A DNA stretch of 64,000 nucleotides from Pirellula staleyi DSM 6068 (GTDB taxonomy: Bacteria > Planctomycetota > Planctomycetia > Pirellulales > Pirellulaceae): NCBI GenBank assembly GCA_945875845.1, contig CAMCMB010000005.1, forward strand, positions 1 to 64,000, in the 5' to 3' direction. The position numbers and the translations under genes are program-made. Positions 47,785 through 56,374 of the stretch are shown here, one piece after another; positions within the stretch are counted from its first letter, which is position 1, and the number at the start of each line of letters is the position of its first letter. The notes beneath the pieces are model-generated. The model worked only from the letters and a program-made list of their open reading frames with translations. It was not told the origin of the DNA and made no database searches.

Positions 47785-47901
47785 GGGCTGTTGCTTTCAT
47801 GGTACGACGGACTTCCTAGTCCGTCGAATTTCCCATCGACGGACTTCCTAGTCCGTCGCACCGCCCTTACCCAATAACGACTTCACTAAATCAAAAGCCC
47901 G
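47785..47901 (-). repeat. 118-bp double-hairpin repeat, copy C (inverted)
   Basis: Same element as copies A, B and D in the opposite orientation. The two central hairpins read GACGGACTTCCTAGTCCGTC and GACGGACTAGGAAGTCCGTC, so the central T:A change is present in both arms. The termini are CGGGCTGTTGCTTTC and GATTTAGTGAAGTCG. Confidence 0.88.
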
Positions 47902-48081
47902 CTGGCTGAGTGGTGGCGTCTACGGTTGGTGAACATCCAACGCCTTGCATTTTAGCTTTAAATTTGAGCTATAATTCGGACAGCTTTTTTGTCCTATGTT
48001 CAAAACGGCTTGGTAATGCGTTGGTATGTTCGGTCTTGGACCGTCGTGGCAGGTTGTTTATTCAAGTAGTGGAGTACGGCA

Positions 48082-50352
48082 ATGTATCGACGGCGGTTTC
48101 TTGATTTGAGTCTGACTGGAGTCGCGTTGAGTGCTACGCTCACCCACTGGTCCGTTGGAGCACCGCCGAACGCACCTTCCACCGACGGTGAAAACCTGGT
48201 CGATTGGATTCATCGGGTTCGCGGCGAGTGGGATGAGGATCTGTACAAGAAAATGTTGGGAGCCGCTAACGATTTCAAGGAGGGTGACGCAATCGTTGGC
48301 GTCGCCGCTCCAACGGAAGCGTTGAGAATCCAATCGCGGGAGTTGCTAGCGAACACGACACTCGCGCAAATTGATGAACTCTCCCCAGAACGCGATGAAC
48401 TCTTTCATTTCATCGGTGATGCGGTGGACGCAGACCAGCAGACTCGTATCGGCGAGATGAGTATCGGGGACTTGAAGCGGTTTTTGTTGGAACGAAGCGA
48501 AGCTGAAATCTATGCGATCCGCCAAGGACTATCGAGCGACGTAATCGCTTGTGTTGTCCGGCTGATGACAAACGACGAATTGGTGCGAGTGGGCTCGAAA
48601 ATCTTCAATCCGCTCCCTGGCACGAATCTTGGTGCTCGCGGCTACATGGGAGCCCGCGTTCAACCGAATTCACCTACCGACAATGTCGATGACATTCGCT
48701 GGCAGGTGTTCAATGCGTTTGCATTTGCCGTGGGTGATGTGCTTGTTGGTACGAATCCGGTATCAAGCGACCCCGACTCGGTAGCAGCCATCGAATTGGC
48801 TCTTCAAGATGTCCTCGAAACCTTCGGAATCGCTGAGATACTACCGTATTGCGTTTTAGCGCACATCGACGTGCAAGCCGAAGCCGAACGGCGATTCCCA
48901 AAGTCCACGGCCCTTTGGTTTCAGAGTATCGCCGGCAACGATGCCGCCAACGGTACGTTTGATATCTCCGTCGACAAGATGGTCAAGCACGCTCGCTCGC
49001 GGACTGGCAAGTTTGCTCTCTACTTTGAAACCGGACAGGGAGCAGACTTCACGAATGGGCATGGCAAAGGCTTGGATATGGTCTTGCTGGAATCTCGCAA
49101 GTACGGATTCGCCCGATCCCTCGCCAAGACAGTGGCAGACGAGAAGGAAGCGAGTGGAGTCGCTCAACGTCCTTGGGTACATTTGAATGACGTAGCTGGA
49201 TTCATTGGACCCGAAGTCTTTCGTTCCAAAGAGCAACTCATCCGTTGCTGTCTGGAAGACATCGTAATGGGCAAACTGCATGGGTTGATGATTGGTCTCG
49301 ATATTTGCACAACCCTGCACATGGACGTCACGTTGGACGACCTGGGATGGTGCATCGATCAAATCATGCCGGCGAACCCGGGTTACCTGATGGCACTGCC
49401 AACTCGCATCGATCCAATGCTTGGTTACCTCACGACGAGCTTTCATGACCATGTCCACATTCGTGAAAAATTTGGCTATAAAGTCGACGATCGAATGTGG
49501 GGATTCTTTCAGCGTCTTGGTGTCGTCGACGCAGCGGGGAAACCGACCCAACACTTTGGGAATCCCGCATGGGTCTACGCCCAGTACTGCCGCCTGAAAG
49601 GGGATGCACGTAGCGAGAAGCAAATCCAGGAAGAGTCGGCAGCACAAATGGCGATGGTTCGATCAAGAGGTCTTTTCATCGCGGAAGGTTTTAGAGAGGA
49701 ACCCTCGAAACCGAATCCCGAACTGTCGAAAGAGATCCATCGTATCTATGCAAGTGCCAAGGAATGCATTTGGAAGGAGTTGACCAAGGAAGCCGAACAC
49801 AACATTCCGCGAGTTGTGCCATTGACGACGCTTTCAACCGATCGGAACGACTACATTCTGCATCCGACGTCGGGCGAACGACTCTCCGAAACTTCGGTTG
49901 CAAAAGTTCGCGATTTACGAACGACACACAACGGGCTATACAATGCTCAAATCGTCATATCCGATGGTCTGAATGCAATGGCTGTAATGACCGAAGACCA
50001 ATTGATGAGGCTCCTGGTGTCTCTTCGGCAAGAACTGCAGACTGCCGGATTTGCTGTTGCTCCGGAGCATCTGCTTGTTCATTCAGGCAGAGTTCGAGCC
50101 GGCTACCGTATTGGGGAAACGCTCTTCGGTGGTTTGCCAGCCAAGCGAACGGTTCTTCATGTGATAGGCGAGCGACCTGGGAGCGGCCACAACACGCTTT
50201 CGATTTACATGACTACTGCCGAGGGAAACGATTGGGGGATTCCTGACCGGATCGACCACAACATTACCAAAGTCGTATCGGGAATTGCCTTGACGGCGCT
50301 GCAACCCGAAACCGCTTCAAAAGACGCAACGAAAATTCTTGCGTCCGCCTGA
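48082..50352 (+). CDS. eutB-eutC: Ethanolamine ammonia-lyase, fused large and small subunits (EutB-EutC), with Tat-like signal
   Basis: A 756-residue fusion. Residues 40-500 match EutB, the catalytic subunit: R192 and Q194 in GARVQPNSP, N225 in GTNPVSSD, E316 in YFETGQGAD and D407 in GLDICTTLH are the counterparts of the E. coli active-site residues. Residues 540-756 match EutC: LHPTSGERLSETSVAKVRD, VVISDGLNAMAV-type VISDGLN, LVHSGRVRAGYRIGETLF, VLHVIGERPGSGHNTLSIYM. EutB and EutC are separate genes in most bacteria. The N-terminus MYRRRFLDLSLTGVALSATL looks like a twin-arginine signal (RRxFLDL, hydrophobic core, SVGAPP). The enzyme needs adenosylcobalamin and converts ethanolamine to acetaldehyde and ammonia. 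GGAG precedes the ATG. No eut shell or transport gene is adjacent; no cobalamin riboswitch was seen. Confidence 0.9.
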   Translation: MYRRRFLDLSLTGVALSATLTHWSVGAPPNAPSTDGENLVDWIHRVRGEWDEDLYKKMLGAANDFKEGDAIVGVAAPTEALRIQSRELLANTTLAQIDELSPERDELFHFIGDAVDADQQTRIGEMSIGDLKRFLLERSEAEIYAIRQGLSSDVIACVVRLMTNDELVRVGSKIFNPLPGTNLGARGYMGARVQPNSPTDNVDDIRWQVFNAFAFAVGDVLVGTNPVSSDPDSVAAIELALQDVLETFGIAEILPYCVLAHIDVQAEAERRFPKSTALWFQSIAGNDAANGTFDISVDKMVKHARSRTGKFALYFETGQGADFTNGHGKGLDMVLLESRKYGFARSLAKTVADEKEASGVAQRPWVHLNDVAGFIGPEVFRSKEQLIRCCLEDIVMGKLHGLMIGLDICTTLHMDVTLDDLGWCIDQIMPANPGYLMALPTRIDPMLGYLTTSFHDHVHIREKFGYKVDDRMWGFFQRLGVVDAAGKPTQHFGNPAWVYAQYCRLKGDARSEKQIQEESAAQMAMVRSRGLFIAEGFREEPSKPNPELSKEIHRIYASAKECIWKELTKEAEHNIPRVVPLTTLSTDRNDYILHPTSGERLSETSVAKVRDLRTTHNGLYNAQIVISDGLNAMAVMTEDQLMRLLVSLRQELQTAGFAVAPEHLLVHSGRVRAGYRIGETLFGGLPAKRTVLHVIGERPGSGHNTLSIYMTTAEGNDWGIPDRIDHNITKVVSGIALTALQPETASKDATKILASA

Positions 50353-50391
50353 GGCCTCGCCTGACCCACATTCTTTGATCTTGCTCCCCTC

Positions 50392-50425
50392 GCCCTGGTC
50401 TCGGGGCGAAGCGGGGCGAGGGGGA
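50392..50425. repeat. GC-rich hairpin downstream of the lyase gene
   Basis: CTCCCCTCGCC and its inverted counterpart GGCGAGGGGGAG flank a short GC-rich loop, giving a strong hairpin 40 bp beyond the stop codon. It resembles a REP element or a terminator without a T-run. Confidence 0.6.
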
Positions 50426-50534
50426 GAAAACGCACGGAGATGACGCAACATGGAGGGTATCGAATTGGGTAAACTAATGCCCACGCCAAAGTCCCTCCCC
50501 ATTCGAATTTCCTCCTAAGAGACAGTGCGACTCA

Positions 50535-52460
50535 ATGAACCCTACCTCAATTCTCTGCGCATGTGCGTCGATGTTCCTCACGATCCTGAGCGGACCGGCA
50601 CACTCTGCGGATCTCGCCAAACCCAACTTCGTCATTATCTACATCGATGACCTCGGCTATGCTGACATCGGGCCTTTCGGAGCGACGAAACAGAAAACGC
50701 CAAACCTAGATCGAATGGCTCGCGAGGGAATGAAACTGACTAGTTTCTACGCAGCCCCGGTCTGTTCGGTTTCGCGAGCGCAATTGCTTACCGGTTGCTA
50801 CGGTGCTCGTATTTCTGTCCCCGCCGTGTTTTTCCCCGGCAACGCAAACGGTCTGAATCCCGCCGAACGAACAATTGCCGAACACCTCAAGGACAAAGGC
50901 TATGCAACCGCTTGTATAGGCAAGTGGCACCTCGGGGATCAACCTGAGTTCCTTCCAACCAAACAAGGATTCGATCGCTACTTTGGCATCCCATACTCCA
51001 ACGATATGCAACGCAAGGCTGTGGGTGGCACCGAAAAAGTTTCACCGCTGCTACGCGATGATAAAGTGGCAGAGTTTCTCACCGACGAGCAGCAGAGTCG
51101 CATTGTCGAACGGTACACCGACGAAGCCACTCGATTCCTGCGCGACAGCCAAGACCAACCGTTCTTTCTCTACTTGCCGCATTCGGCCGTTCACACACCC
51201 ATCTGGCCCGGCGAAGCCTTTCGAGGCAAGTCGTCCAACGGCCGATTCGGTGATTGGGTCGAGGAGGTCGATTGGAGCGTAGGAAAAATCCTCGACACAT
51301 TGCGAGACTTAAAGCTCGACGAAAAAACCCTCGTCCTCTTCACCAGTGACAATGGGCCTTGGTTGGTCAAGGGCTCCGACGGTGGCAGTGCACTCCCATT
51401 GCGAGGCGGCAAAGGAAGCACTTGGGAAGGGGGCGTTCGAGTACCTACCATCGCTCGCTGGCCAGGCAAGATCAAAGCCGGCAGCGTGTGCGACAGCGTT
51501 GCTGGCACGATCGACATGCTCCCTACGTTGGTCGAACTAGCAGGCGGCGCTGTATCCTCCAAGAATATCGCTGAAACAACCATCGATGGTCGCGATATCT
51601 CGAAATTGCTGTTAGGACAGAGCACGCAATCACCTCGCGAGGCTCATTACTACTTTTCCGGTTACAATCTCCAGGCGGTCAGGCAAGGGCCATGGAAACT
51701 TGCGATCGCGACTCAGCCTGAAACGATGGGTAAAGGGGTGGAGTCCGACGCAGGTAAGAATCCGCGACTTTACAATCTCGACGAAGAGATCCGTGAGCAA
51801 ACCAATCTGGCAGATAAGCATCCGGAAATAGTTGCCAAACTTCGGTCTCTGGCCGAAAAAATGGACGCGGAGATCGGCGGCAAAAACCCTAGCTCGCGTC
51901 GTCCCGCCGGGGAGGTTGCGAACCCAAAAACGCTTTATCCTATGGCCGATTCGGCTCCAAACGGAAACGCTCTCAAGTCGAATGCGGCAACCAAGTCCGT
52001 TTCGCTTGCAAACCTATCGATCGGAGAGGCTACGCAATCCGATAGAGTTCCCCAAGTCGGTGGGCAGCCGTTTACCGTTTCCTGCAAAGTAAAAACCGAC
52101 CAGCGCGATGCAATCTTAATCGCCCATGGCGGTCTCTCGGCCGGCTATGCATTGCATTTACGCGATGGCCAAGTCGTCTTTGCTGTACGCCATGGTATCG
52201 GCGACAACTTAGCCGAGATTGTTTCCCCAACACCTATTTTAGGCAATACCAAGATCACGGCGTCGTTAGCTGCAGACCACGTTCTCACTCTGAGCGTCAA
52301 CGACAAAGTTGTGGCTCAGAAGAAAGGGGTCGCTTTCGTTCCTCGCCAGCCAGCAGAAGACTTTTGCCTTGGCCATGATAACGAGAAACCAGTTGCGATC
52401 TATTCCGCAAAAGAACCTTTCAAGGGACAAATCAAGGAATTGCAAGTCACGTCGCCTTGA
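50535..52460 (+). CDS. Secreted sulfatase with C-terminal LamG-like domain
   Basis: A 641-residue exported type I sulfatase. A signal peptide (MNPTSILCACASMFLTILSG) precedes the domain. The metal site starts NFVIIYIDDLGYADIG and the modification motif is CSVSR at residues 77-81, followed by AQLLTG. The usual motif is CxPSR or CxAxR; here position 3 is Val, so conversion of C77 to formylglycine may be less efficient. GKWHLGD and VLFTSDNGP are present. Residues 470-641 form a beta-rich LamG/concanavalin-like domain that may bind glycans. The enzyme removes sulfate esters from extracellular polysaccharides. Confidence 0.9.
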   Translation: MNPTSILCACASMFLTILSGPAHSADLAKPNFVIIYIDDLGYADIGPFGATKQKTPNLDRMAREGMKLTSFYAAPVCSVSRAQLLTGCYGARISVPAVFFPGNANGLNPAERTIAEHLKDKGYATACIGKWHLGDQPEFLPTKQGFDRYFGIPYSNDMQRKAVGGTEKVSPLLRDDKVAEFLTDEQQSRIVERYTDEATRFLRDSQDQPFFLYLPHSAVHTPIWPGEAFRGKSSNGRFGDWVEEVDWSVGKILDTLRDLKLDEKTLVLFTSDNGPWLVKGSDGGSALPLRGGKGSTWEGGVRVPTIARWPGKIKAGSVCDSVAGTIDMLPTLVELAGGAVSSKNIAETTIDGRDISKLLLGQSTQSPREAHYYFSGYNLQAVRQGPWKLAIATQPETMGKGVESDAGKNPRLYNLDEEIREQTNLADKHPEIVAKLRSLAEKMDAEIGGKNPSSRRPAGEVANPKTLYPMADSAPNGNALKSNAATKSVSLANLSIGEATQSDRVPQVGGQPFTVSCKVKTDQRDAILIAHGGLSAGYALHLRDGQVVFAVRHGIGDNLAEIVSPTPILGNTKITASLAADHVLTLSVNDKVVAQKKGVAFVPRQPAEDFCLGHDNEKPVAIYSAKEPFKGQIKELQVTSP

Positions 52461-52623
52461 TGGTTCAATTGTTCCGTCCAGGCCCGGAGGGCCGACATAC
52501 TCCAGGATTGCTGACCGAGATAGTGTGTCTGCCAGCTGTGCCTGCGTTAATCATCGGCAATCATTTGCGTCGACGACCCCCGTGCGACCTCGACCTGCAC
52601 GTGCCTGACAACTCCGAAGGTGC

Positions 52624-53604
52624 CTATCTCACACTGCGATCGAGAGGCAACTCAATTTGAACAAGTGGGGTTGGGGCTTTTTCGCTTGTGACGAATATGG
52701 ACTTTGCGTCCTCGGAAAAACAAACACCTTCGGTCTGGCGTAGTTTGCCCAACGAGAAGACAGCAGGTTCTCGCTCCAGCGCCGTCTTCCATGAATCAAG
52801 CTCGCCCGCTTGGCTCAACTCGCGACGAAAAAGAAATCCAATGCTGTAGCTGATGATGATTAACGAACGCCCATCCGCGGATATATCGCAAGCGGTTGCC
52901 ATCGGTACTGGAGCCACACCAAGCTGCTTCGCCTCAACGACCATCGCTTGCGGTTTGCCAGGCATCACCTGCGGTTTGTCCGGGATGACAGGGACTGGAA
53001 CCGTAAACACTCGGCCTGAAAAATTGCCTTTTTCGACAATCAAGATGGCATTACTTGAGTGATCGACTGCGATCGATTCGTAATTGGTAACCCCGCGTGG
53101 GAAGGTGACCTCCATCTCCACTTCAAAATCGACCGTCAGATCAAGTGTCACGTCACTTTTGAGATCGTCCACTGTCAATTTGGGTTCTCGGAGGACATAG
53201 AGTGTGACGTGTTTTCGACTTCGGGTGTTGCCACCGATGTCTCCGACAATCAGATGAGCCTCATCGCCCGAAATATGGATGGCGATGTCTTCCCAGTCGA
53301 TAGCCTTAGCTTTGGAAAGACCGACACGAGCCACCGTTTTCCCTTGTCGATTCACGAGGAACAGTTGAGGCCTGTCTCCCGAGTCGTTGTGCGTCCAAAA
53401 GCAATTCGGGTTGGTGTGCGATCGAACGATTCCGCTGCTCTCGTTGATGGCTTCATCGGCCAGGATCGCAATCTGCTTGCCGACGGTATTCGCGTTCGAC
53501 TCTCGTTGAGCAAATAGAAAGCTCTGGACGAAAGGATTCCCAACCAGCGTCAATGTCAACGCGACGAGGACTACTCCAAGGGTGAAGGATGGGTGCCTTT
53601 TCAT
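52624..53604 (-). CDS. Exported beta-propeller protein (phytase-like family)
   Basis: A 326-residue protein with an N-terminal signal (HPSFTLGVVLVALTLTLVGN). The sequence INESSGIVRSHTNPNCFWTHN then DSGDRPQLFLVNRQGKTVARV, DWEDIAIH, LIVGDIGGNTRSRKHVTLYV and TNYESIAVDH recurs in the esterase-like phytase-type beta-propeller family. Asp and Glu residues on these loops would bind calcium. The substrate is unknown. It is opposite in direction to its sulfatase neighbour. Confidence 0.75.
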   Translation of the reverse strand: MKRHPSFTLGVVLVALTLTLVGNPFVQSFLFAQRESNANTVGKQIAILADEAINESSGIVRSHTNPNCFWTHNDSGDRPQLFLVNRQGKTVARVGLSKAKAIDWEDIAIHISGDEAHLIVGDIGGNTRSRKHVTLYVLREPKLTVDDLKSDVTLDLTVDFEVEMEVTFPRGVTNYESIAVDHSSNAILIVEKGNFSGRVFTVPVPVIPDKPQVMPGKPQAMVVEAKQLGVAPVPMATACDISADGRSLIIISYSIGFLFRRELSQAGELDSWKTALEREPAVFSLGKLRQTEGVCFSEDAKSIFVTSEKAPTPLVQIELPLDRSVR

Positions 53605-53961
53605 TTGGCGGTTCTGTTCATATGGGTCTTCAACTGTCGTTTGGGTGCCTGGGGTATTTCGACTGCATACTATTCACAAAGACCAGGGCAAAAATCTCCC
53701 AAGTCAAAAACGCCTGCTAACCAGGACTACACCTGTAGTCAACTGTTCCTTGATCCAATTTTATAATGAATCGGCTAGACGCTGGTCAACCCCCTCGCCG
53801 TGACTGTTATCTCCACAAAATCATACTCTAATGGGCGGGAATCAGTGGGTAAGACTTGTCAGAGATAATTCGTTATCACCGAAACCGATCCACTGGGACA
53901 GCCGAGACTGAAACCGGGATAAAAGCAAGTTTTCGTGTGGCAATCAATAGTAGGAGATAAC
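53605..53961. other. Intergenic region
   Basis: A 357-bp gap between divergent genes. No repeat, RNA or gene is recognised. Confidence 0.45.
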
Positions 53962-54390
53962 ATGCACCCCGAATATGACATGGTGAAGGCGGCGCTCTCT
54001 CCTTGGTTCACGAAGAGCACAAAAGAAATTTTGCAGATCTGTTACTTCGCCGATTCGTTTAGCGAACTCTGGATCGCGTCGTCTGGAACACTCAAGGACG
54101 TATTTCGAGACAAAGCAGATCTGCATAATTACAGCTGCCTGACGGGCGAATTCCAAAGCTTGCTGCTTCGGGCCGCCGCACGAATTGTTGGCCACGCCTA
54201 TGCTCAACATTCTTCATCTGCACCGAATCATCTGCGTCTAGCTCATAACATTTATGATACGCTGTATCAGACTCTGAAACGAATCATAAATGAAAATGAC
54301 GACCGCGAATTTCTGCTCGCGCTCAAGGAGCGATGTCCAGCGGAATACCCCACCTTTGTTGCTGCGCTGCAGGCAGCAATTCGCAAATGA
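53962..54390 (+). CDS. Hypothetical protein
   Basis: About 142 residues from ATG 53962, which has GGAG 6 bases upstream. It is mostly helical with no signal peptide: YDMVKAALSPWFTKSTKEIL, then SLLLRAAARIVGHAY and AHNIYDTLYQTLKRIINEND. The pattern does not match any family known to me. It is isolated between repeat-rich DNA and the phytase-like gene. Confidence 0.6.
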   Translation: MHPEYDMVKAALSPWFTKSTKEILQICYFADSFSELWIASSGTLKDVFRDKADLHNYSCLTGEFQSLLLRAAARIVGHAYAQHSSSAPNHLRLAHNIYDTLYQTLKRIINENDDREFLLALKERCPAEYPTFVAALQAAIRK

Positions 54391-54499
54391 CCGTGGCCGA
54401 GTAAGCTGCATAACAAAACGCTGAACCCGAGTTGCCGATGACGGGTTTTTGAAATGGAAGCTCGCTCGCGACAACCGGGTTAGCGTAGTCGTCCTGACT

Positions 54500-54935
54500 G
54501 TCAGTGCTCAACGAGGACTCGGATTCTTTTTCCCAATTTGTATCTGATCGATCGAGGTTCGATTCGTGCCTGGCACAACGAGGCGTTGTGATGACTAGTA
54601 ATGGTTTGTCCAGTGCGTGGCTCGTGCGTGGCTCCTCATCCCCCAACCCCTTCTCCTCGGAGTACCGAGGAGAAGGGGAGCTAGAAAGAAGGGGCACCCT
54701 CAATCGCTCGGGGGTGACAAGAACACAGGAAACTAGATCCATGCGTCTTGTCTTTCCCCCTTCTCCTCCTGTACTCAGGAGGAGAAGGGGACGGGGGATG
54801 AGGAGGTTCGATCACTGCACTAGACTGGCTAGAGTCCACGCGAAAATTGCCCATGATTGCAGGCGGACGATAGCACTCGTACAATCCGGGATGTCCGGGG
54901 ACGACAGTGTTCGTAACCCTGACATAGGAAACGCT
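54500..54935 (+). repeat. Segmental duplication, copy 1 (with REP elements inside)
   Basis: The sequence from GTCAGTGCTCAACGAGGACT to GGAAACGCT is repeated at 55911-56144 with about 90% identity by eye. Copy 1 contains an extra segment of about 185 bp (about 54592-54777) holding two REP hairpins: CCCCTTCTCCTCGGAG/CCGAGGAGAAGGGG and CCCTTCTCCTCCTG/CAGGAGGAGAAGGG. Copy 2 lacks it. The toxin-antitoxin genes lie between the copies. Confidence 0.8.
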
Positions 54936-55160
54936 CGACTTCCAAATTGGATAGAGCGAGTCAATGAAGCACTTTCGGACAAAGAACTCGAAGCCGTACG
55001 GCGGTGCGGGCATCGCGGCCAACCTTTCGGCGACGACGGCTGGACAGAATCTATCACTCGACGATTAAATCTCGAATCGACAATGGGACCGAGAGGCCGC
55101 CCTAAAAAGTCCTCTGAAAAACGACAACGACAACATAAAAGAGACTTGCCCCAGACCTGA
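54936..55160 (+). pseudogene. C-terminal remnant of a REP-associated tyrosine transposase (RAYT)
   Basis: About 75 codons in frame with the preceding open region: RLPNWIERVNEALSDKELEA then VRRCGHRGQPFGDDGW, TESITRRLNLESTMGPRGRP and a Lys/Arg tail. This is the characteristic tail of RAYT (Y1-type) transposases, here without the catalytic HUH and tyrosine domains. It starts within one base of the end of the duplicated segment, so the rest of the gene was lost by rearrangement. RAYTs move REP hairpins such as the two found just upstream. Confidence 0.75.
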
Positions 55161-55304
55161 CCCCTTTTCTGCTCCTCGTTGGCACCGAGCACGCGATCTA
55201 CCGTTTTTAATATGGTGGCTTCACTCGCGCGTGCTGGAAGATCGCTGCCGTTCGCGGCGGGAGCACCATTTTGCAAGTTTTCTCGGTTGGTGTACGATAC
55301 AACC

Positions 55305-55529
55305 ATGAACAACGTGACAACAATTCCGATCGAATCGTTTACTGTAGCTGAAAAGCTCCTGTTGATGGAACGTCTTTGGGAAGACCTCTCGAAGCGGCCA
55401 TCGAATGTGGCGCCACCTGAGTGGCACGGAGATGTGTTGGCTGCCCGACTAGCTGCCGTCAAGGAAGGTCGGACAGAATTTGTTGATTGGGATGCTGCCA
55501 AGGAGCGTCTAAGGAATCGATTCAAATGA
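55305..55529 (+). CDS. Antitoxin of the addiction module family (Unstab_antitox)
   Basis: A 74-residue acidic/helical protein: TTIPIESFTVAEKLLLMERL then WEDLSKRPSNVAPPEWHGDV, LAARLAAVKEGRTEFVDWD. This is the pattern of the PF09720-type antitoxin. Its stop overlaps the ATG of the toxin (ATGA). The product would bind and neutralise the RelE/ParE-like toxin and repress the operon. Confidence 0.9.
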   Translation: MNNVTTIPIESFTVAEKLLLMERLWEDLSKRPSNVAPPEWHGDVLAARLAAVKEGRTEFVDWDAAKERLRNRFK

Positions 55530-55834
55530 AAATGCGGCTTCTGCCCGAGGCCGAAAGAGATCTTGAGATCGCTGCTGATTTTTACGAATCACAACAGTCT
55601 GGTCTTGGCTCATACTTCAATGACTGCCTCGCCGCAGACATCGAATCTTTGCGGATCTATGCTGGCATCCATGAAACCTACCGAGGCTTCCAGCGGTCTC
55701 TTTCGAAGCGTTTCCCGTTTTCGATTTACTACACGTTCGCCGACGATCGCGTCGATATCTACGCTGTTCTCGACGCGAGGCAGGCCCCCGAAACTATAGA
55801 CGCCATCCTAGATTCGCCGCGAACCAAGCGATGA
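55526..55834 (+). CDS. RelE/ParE family toxin
   Basis: About 102 residues from ATG 55526. It has the RelE/ParE fold pattern: MKMRLLPEAERDLEIAADFY, a Gly-Leu-Gly segment, then YRGFQRSLSKRFPFSIYYTF and DDRVDIYAVLDARQAPETID. Such toxins cleave mRNA in the ribosome or poison gyrase. It overlaps the antitoxin gene by 4 bp. Confidence 0.9.
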   Translation: MKMRLLPEAERDLEIAADFYESQQSGLGSYFNDCLAADIESLRIYAGIHETYRGFQRSLSKRFPFSIYYTFADDRVDIYAVLDARQAPETIDAILDSPRTKR

Positions 55835-55910
55835 ACCGAAGTCGCGGAACTGGGCGACTTGGCGGTGGAACATCAACTTCCGCGACTCGGTCAACATTGC
55901 CGTTCTGAGT

Positions 55911-56144
55911 GTCAGTGCTCAACGAGGACTGGGATTCGCTTTCCCAATTTGTTTCTGGTCGATCGAGGTTCGATTCGTGCCTAGCCCAACGAGGCGTTGT
56001 GAGAAGGGGACGGGGGATGAGGAGGTTCGATCACTGCACTGGACTGGCTAGAGTCCACGCGAAAATTGGCCATGATTGCAGGCGGACGATAGCACTCGTA
56101 CAATCCGAGATGACAGGGTTCGAAATCCTGACGTTGGAAACGCT
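55911..56144 (+). repeat. Segmental duplication, copy 2
   Basis: Matches 54500-54935 with a deletion of the internal REP-containing segment. The join in copy 2 reads GTTGTGAGAAGGGGACGGGG, whereas copy 1 has the REP pair between GTTGTGA and GAGAAGGGG. Confidence 0.8.
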
Positions 56145-56161
56145 GAACACAATAGGTCTCT

Positions 56162-56332
56162 TTTCTTTGTCAAGAAACGTGGGCTGCTTCCAGTAGCAGC
56201 CCCGCCAAGACTCGCAGCTACGAATATAACACGTGGTCGCGATTGACCAAGATTTCGGATGCTAGCAACAATCAAGTCGCTTGGACCTACAACACTGCGG
56301 AGGTCGTGCAAAAGCTACCTTCGCACGGGTGA
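56162..56332 (+). pseudogene. Rhs/YD-repeat protein remnant
   Basis: An open frame ending in TGA at 56332 that encodes SPAKTRSYEYNTWSRLTKIS then DASNNQVAWTYNTAE. The YEY..W.RLTKI.DAS.N.V.WTYN pattern matches the YD repeats of Rhs proteins. Only about one repeat is present, and no start codon is apparent, so it is a fragment, possibly left by an older insertion or deletion. Confidence 0.65.
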
Positions 56333-56374
56333 ACCTGCAAACAAACCATTCCCTCGATTGGAAGTGATTTTCAA

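Larger units (their letters stand above)
46886..48081. other. Long intergenic region rich in palindromic repeats
   Basis: A 1.2-kb gap holding one copy each of two repeat families (47063-47183 and 47785-47901) and no supportable gene. All frames longer than 60 codons are repeat-driven or have no ribosome-binding site. The promoter of the downstream ethanolamine ammonia-lyase must be at its right end. Confidence 0.6.
55835..56374. other. Intergenic region with duplication copy 2 and an Rhs-type remnant
   Basis: This gap holds the second copy of the duplicated segment (55911-56144) and an open coding remnant (about 56162-56332). No intact gene is present. The promoter of the sulfatase at 56375 lies at its right end. 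Confidence 0.6.

Noticed and set aside
47900-48081. Cobalamin riboswitch upstream of the EutB-EutC fusion
   Set aside because: A B12-dependent enzyme could carry one, but no GCCACTG-type B12 box or fitting stem arrangement is visible in the short leader.
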